The notes under the pieces were generated by a model that saw nothing but the letters and a program-made list of their open reading frames with translations, was not told where the DNA came from and did no database searches. 8,383 nt of DNA from DASSKW01 sp035690065 (GTDB lineage Bacteria; Pseudomonadota; Gammaproteobacteria; Natronospirales; REEB76). Positions 1 to 7,176 of the stretch are shown here, piece after piece (within the stretch, counting starts at the first letter, position 1; each line of letters begins with the position of its first letter). The position numbers and the translations under genes were made by a program. The stretch lies in NCBI GenBank assembly GCA_035690065.1, contig DASSKW010000005.1, forward strand, positions 1 through 8,383. Reading direction: 5' to 3'.

Positions 1-449
1 ATTGCCGTGAACAGTCCTGCGACGACATCGTCGAGCATGATTCCCAGACCGCCTTTGACACGCCGGTCCAGCACCCGGATCGGCCAGGGTTTCCAGATAT
101 CGAAGAGCCTGAACAAGACGAAGCCGGCGACGATCCAGAGCACACCCAGCGGCGCCGCCGCCATGCTGATCAGATAACCGACGATCTCATCCCAGACCAC
201 GCCCGATGGATCGTCGATGCCCATCTTCCTTGCGGTATAACCGCAGATCGCGATACCGGCAAAGAATGCCGCCAGGGTGAAGCCAAGATAAAACCAGATA
301 CCGCCAAGCTGTACCAGCAGATAGATCGGGATCGCGACCACGGTTCCAGCCGTACCGGGCGCCCGCCGCGCCAGCCCCGCGCCGAAGCCGTAGGCGAGGA
401 AATGCCAGGGATTACGGAACACATCGCGGGCGGCAAGCGGACCTGACAT
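1..449 (-). CDS. pgpA: Phosphatidylglycerophosphatase A, C-terminus cut by window edge
   Basis: PgpA is an inner-membrane enzyme that dephosphorylates phosphatidylglycerophosphate to phosphatidylglycerol. The visible 149 residues carry the family motifs: the N-terminal APGTAGT stretch (about 30-36), the acidic DDPSGVVWDEIVG motif (79-91), LFRLFDIWKPWPI (112-124) and GLGIMLDDVVAG (134-145). These acidic residues are the presumed metal-binding and catalytic sites. Hydrophobic segments at about 37-70 and 93-116 fit membrane helices. The ATG at 447-449 is preceded by an AGGGA ribosome-binding site about 8 bases upstream and lies 22 bases after the tandem TAA TAA stops of thiL, so it is probably cotranscribed. 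The E. coli protein is about 170 residues, so roughly 20 residues lie beyond position 1. Identification is firm; only the end is missing. Confidence 0.95.
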   Translation of the reverse strand, partial: MSGPLAARDVFRNPWHFLAYGFGAGLARRAPGTAGTVVAIPIYLLVQLGGIWFYLGFTLAAFFAGIAICGYTARKMGIDDPSGVVWDEIVGYLISMAAAPLGVLWIVAGFVLFRLFDIWKPWPIRVLDRRVKGGLGIMLDDVVAGLFTA

Positions 450-471
450 TCAGAATTCCCTGGTTAGATTA

Positions 472-1422
472 TTAGAAGTGTCGGTAGCCAAGCGAATCGG
501 TGCCTTTCAAGTTGCCATGTTCATCGCGCAGCCGCAGACCTGCTTCGGTCTCGATGCTGCCGATACGGGTCACCTCGCAACCGAGATCCGCAACACGCCT
601 GTGCAACTCGGACAATCTTTCATTCGGCACAGTGAAACACAATTCATAATCGTCGCCCCCGGTGAGCCCCAAGTGGCGTCCCGTCTCTGCAGGATATGAG
701 GCAAGCAAGGTTTGCGACAGCGGTAACCCGGCAAGCTCGAGTGTGGCACCGACATCGCTCGCTGCCAGCAGATGGGACAGATCGGCAAGCAGGCCGTCAG
801 AGATATCGATCATGGCGCTCGCGATGCCGCGTAATCCGATCCCGGCTGCGGCTCGCGGTTCGGGATAACAGAAGCGTTGCACGCAGTCATTACTGGTATC
901 TCCATGACCGCTCTGGATCAACTTGAGTCCGGCGGCAGCATCGCCAGGATGACCAGTCACATACACCGCATCACCCGGTCGCGCACCCTTGCGCATCAGC
1001 GCCTGACCAGACGGTACCAGCCCGTGCGCCGTGATCGTGATATTGAGCGGGCCGCGTGCGACATTGCCGCCTACCAGTGCGACATGATGTGATCTCGCCA
1101 GCCTGAAAAAACCTTCACTGAAACTTTCCAGCCAGCGTTCGTCCGCTTCGGGCAAGGTAAGTGCGAGCAACACCCAGGCGGGTTCTGCGCCCATGGCGGC
1201 GAGGTCGCTGAGATTCGCTGCCAGTGCCCGATGGCCGATTGCGTCCGGCTGAAGCTCGGCCGGGAAATGCACACCCGACACCAGACTGTCGGTGGTCACC
1301 ACCAGTTGCCTGTCATCCGGTACCCGCAACACAGCGGCATCGTCGCCGATACCGAGCACGGTATCGGCGCGCATCACGCCGCCATCGGTGAAGTAACGGC
1401 GGATCAGCGCAAATTCATCCAT
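472..1422 (-). CDS. thiL: Thiamine-monophosphate kinase
   Basis: ThiL phosphorylates thiamine monophosphate with ATP to thiamine diphosphate, the active cofactor, in the cytoplasm. The 316-residue protein is close to the family length (E. coli about 325). It shows the PurM/SelD-type ATP-binding fold motifs in order: GIGDDAAV (24-31), TTDSLVSGVHF (43-53), ANLSDLAAMGA (69-79), GARPGD (146-151), IDISDGLLADL (205-215) and TGGDDYELCF (254-263). One oddity: the usual VGGD metal-site motif reads VGGN here (Asn120). The start gives the usual N-terminus (FALIRRYF). The 14 bases between the nusB stop and this ATG contain no good Shine-Dalgarno sequence, so translation probably depends on coupling to nusB. 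The gene ends with two in-frame stops, TAA TAA. Confidence 0.96.
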   Translation of the reverse strand: MDEFALIRRYFTDGGVMRADTVLGIGDDAAVLRVPDDRQLVVTTDSLVSGVHFPAELQPDAIGHRALAANLSDLAAMGAEPAWVLLALTLPEADERWLESFSEGFFRLARSHHVALVGGNVARGPLNITITAHGLVPSGQALMRKGARPGDAVYVTGHPGDAAAGLKLIQSGHGDTSNDCVQRFCYPEPRAAAGIGLRGIASAMIDISDGLLADLSHLLAASDVGATLELAGLPLSQTLLASYPAETGRHLGLTGGDDYELCFTVPNERLSELHRRVADLGCEVTRIGSIETEAGLRLRDEHGNLKGTDSLGYRHF

Positions 1423-1436
1423 TAGGGAAACAGGGA

Positions 1437-1895
1437 TCAGGTGGCGCGGACACGCGCCTGCTTCTCAGGCGCGCGATATTCTTCGGCAGCACGGTCGAGG
1501 ACCGCATTGATGTACTTGTGGCTGTCTTCTCCGCCAAAACTCTTGGCGAGTTCGACCGCTTCGTTCAGGACCACGCGATACGGCACATCCGGACATGCTT
1601 TCAATTCGTAGATGCCGAGCAGCAGGATGGCGCGCTCGATGGGGTCGAGTTGCTCGATGGGGCGGTCGAGATGTGGCTCGAAAGCAGCAGCCAGTGCCGC
1701 CTGTTCTGCGACGCAGTCACGTAACAGGACATCGAAATAATCCAGTTCGGTATTTTTCGCCTCCTGACTGAGGTGCAACTGGGCGATGATCTCGCCGGCC
1801 TCACCACCGCTTAACTGCCATTGATACAGACCCTGCAGTGCCAGACGCCGCGCGCGCGACCGCGCACGGGCTCCGTGATTCCGGTTTCCGCTCAT
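1437..1895 (-). CDS. nusB: Transcription antitermination factor NusB
   Basis: NusB is a small helical RNA-binding protein. With NusE (ribosomal protein S10) it binds boxA RNA and promotes antitermination on rRNA operons. The 152-residue product has an Arg-rich N-terminus (ARARSRARRLALQGLYQW, about 9-26) typical of boxA-binding NusB. It also has the core segment LDPIERAILLLGIYEL and the signature NEAVELAKSFGGEDSHKYINAVLD near the C-terminus. E. coli NusB is 139 residues, so this one has slightly longer ends. I chose the ATG at 1893-1895 because it overlaps the ribH stop as ATGA (4 bases) and begins where the family homology begins. The frame stays open upstream, but that part is out-of-frame ribH sequence. 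The overlap implies translational coupling with ribH. Confidence 0.96.
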   Translation of the reverse strand: MSGNRNHGARARSRARRLALQGLYQWQLSGGEAGEIIAQLHLSQEAKNTELDYFDVLLRDCVAEQAALAAAFEPHLDRPIEQLDPIERAILLLGIYELKACPDVPYRVVLNEAVELAKSFGGEDSHKYINAVLDRAAEEYRAPEKQARVRAT

Positions 1896-2377
1896 CGTTG
1901 CTCGTCCAGGATCTGCAGCAGGTTGGCCATCTCCAGCGCAGTCATGGCTGCATCCGCACCCTTGTTGCCGGCCTTGCCGCCGGCTCGTTCCAACGCCTGT
2001 TCGGCGGTATCGCAGGTCAGGACCCCGAATGCCACCGGCACGCCGGTATCCAGTGCGACTTGCGATAGACCGCGCGCGCATTCCCCGGCGACGAAATCGA
2101 AATGCGGTGTGTCGCCACGGATCACCGCACCCAGCGCGATGACCGCATCGTAATCACTGTCGGTCGCCAGTTCCTGCACCGTCAACGGCAGTTCGAACGC
2201 GCCCGGGACACGGACCAACGTGATGTCTTCATCCGCCACGCCCTGTTCCCGCAGGGTATCCAGCGCGCCACTGACCAGCTTGTCCACCACGAAACTATTG
2301 AAGCGTGCGGCTACGATCGCGATCTGTGCGCCGTTGGCGGCGCTATCGCCCTGGAGGGTTTTGGGGTTGCCGGTCAT
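1892..2377 (-). CDS. ribH: 6,7-dimethyl-8-ribityllumazine synthase
   Basis: Lumazine synthase condenses 5-amino-6-ribitylaminouracil with 3,4-dihydroxy-2-butanone 4-phosphate, the penultimate riboflavin step, usually in a pentameric or icosahedral assembly. The 161-residue protein shows the substrate-site motifs ARFNSFV (24-30), VPGAFELP (around 57-64) and GAVIRGDTPHFDFV, which carries the conserved catalytic-region His. PVAFGVLTCDTAEQALERAG follows near the C-terminus. All expected conserved regions are present and length is normal. The start ATG has only a weak AGG about 9 bases upstream. The gene follows ribBA after 71 bases containing a GC-rich inverted repeat, and its stop overlaps the nusB start. 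Its two substrates come from the neighbouring RibBA and, via RibD and a phosphatase, from the pyrimidine branch. Confidence 0.97.
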   Translation of the reverse strand: MTGNPKTLQGDSAANGAQIAIVAARFNSFVVDKLVSGALDTLREQGVADEDITLVRVPGAFELPLTVQELATDSDYDAVIALGAVIRGDTPHFDFVAGECARGLSQVALDTGVPVAFGVLTCDTAEQALERAGGKAGNKGADAAMTALEMANLLQILDEQR

Positions 2378-2427
2378 GATAAAGAGCCTGTGGGTATACG
2401 CTGCTATTCTAACTTAGGCAGGCTGCC

Positions 2428-2448
2428 ACTGCCTCTCTGCCAGGCAGC
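2428..2448. repeat. GGCAG-rich inverted repeats between ribBA and ribH
   Basis: Directly after the ribBA stop, the minus-strand transcript has several copies of GGCAG/CTGCC within about 30 bases (2416-2448). GCTGCC at 2443-2448 can pair with GGCAGC at 2422-2427, leaving a 15-base loop. A tighter alternative pairs CTGC with GCAG within 2437-2447. No T-run follows, so it is not an obvious intrinsic terminator. It could be an mRNA processing or attenuation hairpin, or chance in a GC-rich spacer. Confidence 0.35.
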
Positions 2449-3552
2449 TCAATCACACGCCACGTACTCCACGACTTCCAGGCCGAAGCCGGACAGGCCC
2501 TGCATCCGCTTCGGCTGACTCAGCACCCGCATCCGCTGTACGCCGAGATCGAGCAGGATCTGCGCGCCGATACCATAAGTGCGCAACACCGCCGCGGCCG
2601 GCACACCGTCGTCACCGGCGGGACTGTTGCCATGACCGCGCAAGCGTTCAACCAGCATGGCAGGATCTTCCGGCTGCCGCAGGATCACCACGACACCGCC
2701 TTCATCGGCCACGCGCCGCATGGCGTTACGTAACGGCCAACCCAATTCTTCCCATTGCACACCGACGACATCGGACAGCGTGTTCTGCAGATGTACTCTG
2801 ACCAGCGCCGGTTTATCCGGTGACAACGCGCCGGCGATCAACGCCAGATGCACGGTCTTGCTGGTGCGGTCTTCATAGACCACCATGCGGAATCCACCGA
2901 ATTCGGTCTGTACCGGGTGTTCGATGATGCGTTCGACCGTCTTTTCTTTTTCCAGGCGATAGCGGATGAGGTCGGCGATGGTTCCGATCTTCAAGCCATG
3001 TTCATGTGCAAATTTTTCCAGATCGGGACGGCGCGCCATAGTGCCGTCTTCGTTGAGTATCTCCACGATGGCGGCTGCAGGTTCCATATCCGCCAGCCTT
3101 GCCAGATCGCAACCCGCCTCGGTGTGCCCGGCACGCGTCAGCACGCCGCCCGGTTGCGCCATCAGCGGAAAGATATGTCCGGGTTGCTTGAGAGCCTCCG
3201 GATGTACATCGGGACGCACCGCCGTACGGATGGTGTGGGAACGATCGTAAGCGGAGATGCCGGTGGTCACGCCTTCCGCCGCTTCGATGGAGAGCGTGAA
3301 ATTGGTACCGTGATTCGCGTTGGTGGTGCTTACCATCAACGGCAGGTGCAGTTGCTGGCAACGTTCCCGCGTCAGGGTCAGGCAGATCAGGCCGCGCCCG
3401 TAGCGCGCCATGAAATTGACGTCTTCCGGCCGCACTTTCTCGGCCGCCATGATCAGGTCGCCTTCGTTCTCGCGGTCCTCGTCATCCATCAGGATGACCA
3501 TCTTGCCTGCACGGATGTCGGCGAGGATGTCTTCGATACTGTCGAGTTTCAT
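2449..3552 (-). CDS. ribBA: 3,4-DHBP synthase fused to degenerate GTP cyclohydrolase II-like domain (RibBX type)
   Basis: The N-terminal half (about 1-203) is 3,4-dihydroxy-2-butanone 4-phosphate synthase, which converts ribulose 5-phosphate to the four-carbon riboflavin precursor. Motifs are DDEDRENEGDL (23-33), HGTNFT (81-86), GVTTGISAYDR (94-104), PGHIFPL (124-130) and RAGHTEAGCDLARLA (140-154), including the acidic metal-binding loop and catalytic His. The C-terminal half (about 212-367) aligns with GTP cyclohydrolase II at its ends: FGGFRMVVY near 218-226, VRVH at 251-254, and LRTYGIGAQILLDLGVQRMRVL at 323-344. It lacks the three zinc cysteines (the family's SLRCDCG region reads VVGVQWEEL) and the RxGRGIGL and catalytic Tyr/Arg segment. 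It therefore matches RibBX-type proteins and is probably inactive as RibA. The weak GGA about 12 bases before the start lies next to a 16-base palindrome. Confidence 0.94.
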   Translation of the reverse strand: MKLDSIEDILADIRAGKMVILMDDEDRENEGDLIMAAEKVRPEDVNFMARYGRGLICLTLTRERCQQLHLPLMVSTTNANHGTNFTLSIEAAEGVTTGISAYDRSHTIRTAVRPDVHPEALKQPGHIFPLMAQPGGVLTRAGHTEAGCDLARLADMEPAAAIVEILNEDGTMARRPDLEKFAHEHGLKIGTIADLIRYRLEKEKTVERIIEHPVQTEFGGFRMVVYEDRTSKTVHLALIAGALSPDKPALVRVHLQNTLSDVVGVQWEELGWPLRNAMRRVADEGGVVVILRQPEDPAMLVERLRGHGNSPAGDDGVPAAAVLRTYGIGAQILLDLGVQRMRVLSQPKRMQGLSGFGLEVVEYVACD

Positions 3553-3566
3553 GTGTCTGATTATTC

Positions 3567-3582
3567 CAATATGGTCATATTG
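3567..3582. repeat. 16-bp palindrome upstream of ribBA
   Basis: The minus strand reads CAATATGACCATATTG: perfect 7-base arms with a 2-base centre, 15 bases before the ribBA start in the 37-base ribE-ribBA gap. As DNA it resembles a two-fold symmetric protein-binding site. As RNA it could form a 6-bp AU-rich hairpin with loop GACC just before the weak ribosome-binding site. Function is unproven and chance occurrence cannot be excluded. Confidence 0.4.
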
Positions 3583-3589
3583 ATCTGGA

Positions 3590-4186
3590 TTACGAATCCG
3601 GTGTCAGCATCCGCTCCAGATAACGCGCCACCAGATCGACTTCGATGTTGACGCGGGTCCCGGCAGCATATTTGCCGATGACGGTATGCTCGAGCGTATG
3701 CGGGATGATGTTGACTTCGAATACGCTTGCGTTTACCTCGTTCACGGTCAGACTGACACCATCCACGCAGATCGAGCCTTTCTTCGCTACATAGTGTGCG
3801 AGACCTGCCGGTAGTTCGATACTGAACCGCACCGAGCGCGCATCGTCATGCCGCTCGCGTACCGTTCCGATGCCATCCACGTGTCCGCTCACCAGATGAC
3901 CTCCGAGCGGTGTGGCCAGAGTCAGTGCAGTCTCCAGATTTACGGGCGAACCCGGCTCAAGCGCGCCAAGTGTCGTGAGCGCAAGCGTCTCCGTGGAAGC
4001 ATCCGCGGCGAAGCCATCGGCAAGTTTCGCGATGACGGTCAGGCAACAGCCATTCACTGCGACACTGTCGCCGATCTTCAGCGTGTTCAAATCCAGTGCG
4101 CCGCTACCGATGCCGATCCGCACGTCTCCACCGTGTGCTTCAAGCTGCTTCACTTTGCCGACGGTCTGGATGATGCCTGTAAACAT
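3590..4186 (-). CDS. ribE: Riboflavin synthase, alpha subunit
   Basis: Riboflavin synthase dismutates two molecules of 6,7-dimethyl-8-ribityllumazine into riboflavin and the pyrimidine precursor. The 198-residue protein shows the internally duplicated lumazine-binding barrel. The first repeat (about 1-95) starts with the invariant MFTGII and contains GDSVAVNGCCLTV. The second repeat (about 96-190) has GGHLVSGHVDGIG and the matching GSICVDGVSLTVNEV. Length is slightly below E. coli RibE (213), with a short C-terminal tail. The start lies 7 bases after the ribD stop, and its GGAG ribosome-binding site is formed by the last codons of ribD, so the two genes are closely coupled. The gene is called ribC or ribE depending on the naming tradition. 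Confidence 0.97.
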   Translation of the reverse strand: MFTGIIQTVGKVKQLEAHGGDVRIGIGSGALDLNTLKIGDSVAVNGCCLTVIAKLADGFAADASTETLALTTLGALEPGSPVNLETALTLATPLGGHLVSGHVDGIGTVRERHDDARSVRFSIELPAGLAHYVAKKGSICVDGVSLTVNEVNASVFEVNIIPHTLEHTVIGKYAAGTRVNIEVDLVARYLERMLTPDS

Positions 4187-4193
4187 GCAATCT

Positions 4194-5300
4194 TTACTCC
4201 ACTCTCAATATCATCCTGATGTTACCGCCCACCTGACGCAGATCGGTGAGTTTCAGTTCCTGGCGCGCCTGCATCCCGCTGATCGCCGGGATGCTGAACA
4301 TGCCGCGAGCGGTATCGCCCAGCAGGTGCGGCGCCAGATAGACGATCAACTCGTCGATCAGACCGGCTTGCAACAACCCGCCGTTCAACGCCGGTCCCGC
4401 TTCCACCAATACTTCGTTGCATTCCTGTTGCGTCAGTATCTGCATCAATGCAGCAAGATCAACACGACCATCCGCAGCGGGAACTACCCATATTCGTGCA
4501 CCCGCCGCAGTCAATGACTGATGCTGCTGTGGGTTCGCCTCCAGCGTCGCGACATAAACCTGTCCCGGGGCTTTCAGCAATCTTGCAGCAGGTTGGATGC
4601 GCAACGCTGAATCCACCACCACGCGCAACGGTTGCCGCCAATCAGCCTCGCCTCCCTCCAGGCGCACCGTCAGCGCCGGATCGTCCGCCAGCACCGTTCC
4701 GCTGCCGGTTAGAATCACTGAACTGCGCGCCCGCCAGCGATGCGCATCTTCACGCGCCGCGGTATCGCTGATCCATTTGCTCTCGCCGTCGGCGAGTGCC
4801 GTGCGCCCATCCAGGCTGATCGCCAGCTTGCTACGCACCCATGGCCGACCCCGAGTCATGCGACTGATGAAGCCAGGGTTGAGCGCTCGCGACTGCGTCT
4901 CCAACAATCCGCATGCTGTTTCGATACCCGCGGCTTTCAATCGCACGAAACCCTGGCCCGCCACTTTCGGATTCGGGTCCTGCATGGCTGCGACCACGCG
5001 CGCTACGCCTGCCTGGACAAGTGCATCAACGCAGGGCGGCGTGCGCCCGGTATGGCTGCACGGTTCCAGCGTCACATACACGGTCGCACCGCGCGCATCC
5101 TTGCCGGCATCGCGCAATGCATTCACCTCGGCGTGCGCTTCGCCGGCCTTGCGATGGAAGCCACGCCCGACGATCTTGCCATCTTTACTGATCACACAGC
5201 CGACGCGCGGATTCGGCTCGGTGGTGTAGAGACCCTGTTCTGCCAGACGCAGGGCTTCGGCCATGCAGGCGTGATCGAAGGCGCTGAAATCGGTCTTCAT
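4194..5300 (-). CDS. ribD: Bifunctional diaminohydroxyphosphoribosylaminopyrimidine deaminase / uracil reductase
   Basis: RibD carries out the second and third steps of the pyrimidine branch of riboflavin synthesis: zinc-dependent deamination, then NADPH-dependent reduction of the ribosyl chain. The N-terminal cytidine-deaminase-like domain (about 1-145) has PNPRVGCVI (29-37), the zinc and catalytic motif HAEVNAL (56-62) and the zinc motif LEPCSHTGRTPPC (78-90). The C-terminal reductase domain (about 150-368) has KLAISLDGRTA, GESKWISD, TGSGTVLADDPALTVR, VEAGPALNGGLL and DELIVYLAPHLLG. At 368 residues it matches E. coli RibD (367). The start is 8 bases after the nrdR stop; no strong Shine-Dalgarno is visible, only the purine-rich end of nrdR (GAGAAAAAG), so translation may be coupled. 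Both domains look intact. Confidence 0.97.
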   Translation of the reverse strand: MKTDFSAFDHACMAEALRLAEQGLYTTEPNPRVGCVISKDGKIVGRGFHRKAGEAHAEVNALRDAGKDARGATVYVTLEPCSHTGRTPPCVDALVQAGVARVVAAMQDPNPKVAGQGFVRLKAAGIETACGLLETQSRALNPGFISRMTRGRPWVRSKLAISLDGRTALADGESKWISDTAAREDAHRWRARSSVILTGSGTVLADDPALTVRLEGGEADWRQPLRVVVDSALRIQPAARLLKAPGQVYVATLEANPQQHQSLTAAGARIWVVPAADGRVDLAALMQILTQQECNEVLVEAGPALNGGLLQAGLIDELIVYLAPHLLGDTARGMFSIPAISGMQARQELKLTDLRQVGGNIRMILRVE

Positions 5301-5308
5301 CCGGGGCG

Positions 5309-5821
5309 TTACTTTTTCTCGTCATCCGGCAGCAGTGGCATCTGCTCGCGCTTGAGTGCTTCGCGTTCCGCATCCTCCATGAGACGCTCGACTTCTTCCC
5401 GGAACTCGTTGGCATCCTGGAAGCTGCGATACACGGATGCGAATCGCACGTAGGCGACTTCGTCGAGCTGGCGCAATTCTTCCATCACCAGTTCGCCCAC
5501 TTGCAGTGAACGGACTTCACGCTCACCCGTGACCTGCAGGCGATGCACGATACGCGCGATCGCCGCTTCCACCGCTTCGGTCCCTACCGGGCGCTTCTCC
5601 AGCGCCCGCATCATGCCGATACGCAACTTGTGCTCGTCGAATGGCACCCGGGTGCCGTCGTTCTTGACGATGCGCGGCATCACCAACTCCGCGCTTTCAA
5701 AGGTGGTGAAGCGCTCATTGCATTTCTCGCACTCACGGCGCCGACGCACCTGCGCACCTTCACCCGCCAGACGCGAATCTATGACTTTTGTATCTTCGTG
5801 ATTGCAGAAGGGGCAGTGCAT
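5309..5821 (-). CDS. nrdR: Transcriptional repressor NrdR
   Basis: NrdR represses ribonucleotide reductase operons by binding NrdR boxes when its ATP-cone senses high dATP/ATP. The 170-residue protein has an N-terminal zinc ribbon with Cys3, Cys6, Cys31 and Cys34 and the basic VRRRRECEKCNERFTTFE motif. The ATP-cone follows at about 49-139 (MPRIVKNDGTRVPFDEHKL onward, ending VAYVRFASVYRSF). It is about 20 residues longer than E. coli NrdR (149), the excess being a charged C-terminal tail ending DDEKK. An AGGT ribosome-binding site lies 7 bases before the ATG. It sits between glyA and ribD, a common gammaproteobacterial arrangement. I saw no clear NrdR-box pair next to it, and no nrd genes are in the window. 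Confidence 0.97.
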   Translation of the reverse strand: MHCPFCNHEDTKVIDSRLAGEGAQVRRRRECEKCNERFTTFESAELVMPRIVKNDGTRVPFDEHKLRIGMMRALEKRPVGTEAVEAAIARIVHRLQVTGEREVRSLQVGELVMEELRQLDEVAYVRFASVYRSFQDANEFREEVERLMEDAEREALKREQMPLLPDDEKK

Positions 5822-5847
5822 TGTCTACCTGTATCCGATGGAGCTGA

Positions 5848-7110
5848 TCATTTGCCTGACGCATAGACCGGAAACTTCCGGCACATCGCCAACACCTTGT
5901 CTTTCACTGCCGCGATCTTCTGCTCGTTGCCGATATCATCGAGGATATCGGCGATCCAGCCAGCCAGTTCACGTATCTCGGTCTCCTTGAAACCGCGCGT
6001 GGTTGCCGCGGGCGTGCCGATGCGCAGGCCGCTGGTCACCATCGGCGGGCGCGGATCGTTCGGCACCGCGTTCTTGTTCACCGTGATGTTGGCCTTGTGC
6101 AGGGCTGCGTCCGCATCCTTGCCGGTGATGTTCTTGTTGATGAGGTCCATCAGAAACAGATGGTTATCGGTTCCGCCGGACACGATGTTGTAACCGCGTT
6201 TCACCAGCGCGTCGGCCATGGCGCGGGAATTATCCAGCACCTGCTGTTGATAGACCTTGAACTCCGGTTGCAAGGCTTCCAGGAACGCGACCGCCTTGGC
6301 GGCGATGACGTGCATCAACGGACCGCCCTGGGTACCGGGAAACACGGTCGAATTCAGTTTCTTCTCGATCTCTTCATTGGCGCGTGCCAGGATCAGACCG
6401 CCGCGTGGGCCGCGCAACGTCTTGTGTGTCGTCGTGGTGGTGATGTCGGCGATCTGCACCGGATCGGGATAGATGCCCGCGGCAACCAAGCCAGCGACAT
6501 GCGCCATGTCCACGAACAGATAAGCCCCAACCGAATCGGCGATGTCGCGGAACTTCTGCCAGTCGATGCGGCGTGAGTAGGCGGAGAACCCGGCCACGAT
6601 CATCTTCGGCTTGTGTTCATCCGCGAGCTTCTGCACTTGCTCGTAATCGATCAGCCCGGTGGATGTGTCGATACCATATTGCACCGCATTGAAAAACTTG
6701 CCGGAGAAATTGACCTTGGAGCCGTGTGTGAGATGTCCACCGTGCGCGAGGCTCATGCCAAGGATGGTGTCGCCCGCTTTCAACAACGCCAGATACACCG
6801 CAGCATTCGCCTGCGAACCGGAATGCGGCTGCACGTTGGCATAGGCGGCACCGAAAAGTTTCCTGGCACGCTCGATCGCGAGCCGCTCCGCCACGTCCAC
6901 GTATTCACAGCCACCGTAATAACGCTTGCCGGGATAGCCTTCCGCGTACTTGTTGGTCAGTACCGAACCCTGCGCCGCCAGCACCCGCGGACTCACGTAA
7001 TTCTCGGACGCGATCAGCTCGATGTTCTGTTCCTGGCGCTGCAATTCAGCACGCAAGGCCTGGTCGAGTTCATCATCGAAACCGGCGATGGTCATATCCT
7101 GGCTGAACAT
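5848..7110 (-). CDS. glyA: Serine hydroxymethyltransferase
   Basis: GlyA is the PLP enzyme that interconverts serine and glycine while charging tetrahydrofolate, the main source of one-carbon units for purine, thymidylate and methionine synthesis. The 420-residue protein is near E. coli length (417) and highly similar throughout. Motifs are ELIASENYVSPRV (31-43), TNKYAEGYPGKRYYGGCEYVD (52-72), HGGHLTHGS (substrate and cofactor His), FVDMAHVAGLVAAG, TTTTHKTLRGPRGG with the PLP Schiff-base lysine at about 230, and SGLRIGTPA with the carboxylate-binding Arg. The ATG has an excellent GGAG ribosome-binding site 7 bases upstream. It is the first gene of the long minus-strand run; the 122-base gap to the deacetylase gene suggests its own promoter. 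Confidence 0.98.
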   Translation of the reverse strand: MFSQDMTIAGFDDELDQALRAELQRQEQNIELIASENYVSPRVLAAQGSVLTNKYAEGYPGKRYYGGCEYVDVAERLAIERARKLFGAAYANVQPHSGSQANAAVYLALLKAGDTILGMSLAHGGHLTHGSKVNFSGKFFNAVQYGIDTSTGLIDYEQVQKLADEHKPKMIVAGFSAYSRRIDWQKFRDIADSVGAYLFVDMAHVAGLVAAGIYPDPVQIADITTTTTHKTLRGPRGGLILARANEEIEKKLNSTVFPGTQGGPLMHVIAAKAVAFLEALQPEFKVYQQQVLDNSRAMADALVKRGYNIVSGGTDNHLFLMDLINKNITGKDADAALHKANITVNKNAVPNDPRPPMVTSGLRIGTPAATTRGFKETEIRELAGWIADILDDIGNEQKIAAVKDKVLAMCRKFPVYASGK

Positions 7111-7117
7111 CAGATCA

Positions 7118-7121
7118 CTCC
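7118..7121 (-). promoter_or_regulatory. glyA ribosome-binding site
   Basis: GGAG (extended GGAGTGAT) on the minus strand, 7 bases before the glyA ATG. It is the strongest Shine-Dalgarno in the cluster and fixes the chosen start over the second in-frame Met at codon 6. Confidence 0.8.
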
Positions 7122-7149
7122 GCAGATTAGGGTTGTGGTGGGGCAGGCA

Positions 7150-7176
7150 ATTTTACCCCAGCACCGGGCTCGTCAT
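7150..7176 (-). promoter_or_regulatory. Candidate sigma70-type promoter for glyA
   Basis: On the minus strand, TAAAAT (7150-7155) matches the -10 consensus at five of six bases. ATGACG (7171-7176) matches the -35 at four of six, but the spacer of 15 bases is short. The implied transcript would start about 30-35 bases before glyA, leaving a leader too short for a riboswitch. It lies in the only sizeable gap upstream of the nine-gene run. Confidence 0.3.

Noticed and set aside
1896..2081. N-terminal extension of NusB to an upstream ATG (214-residue reading).
   Set aside because: The extra 62 residues are out-of-frame ribH sequence with no NusB similarity; the ATGA overlap at 1892-1895 gives the normal start.
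3558..3575. Five-codon leader ORF (ATG ACC ATA TTG GAA TAA, minus strand) before ribBA.
   Set aside because: It has no ribosome-binding site, carries no regulatory codon run, and overlaps the palindrome; most likely chance.
2848..3651. Long plus-strand open frame (267 codons) antisense to ribBA.
   Set aside because: It is the complement of a well-supported gene in GC-rich DNA, and its translation matches no recognised family.
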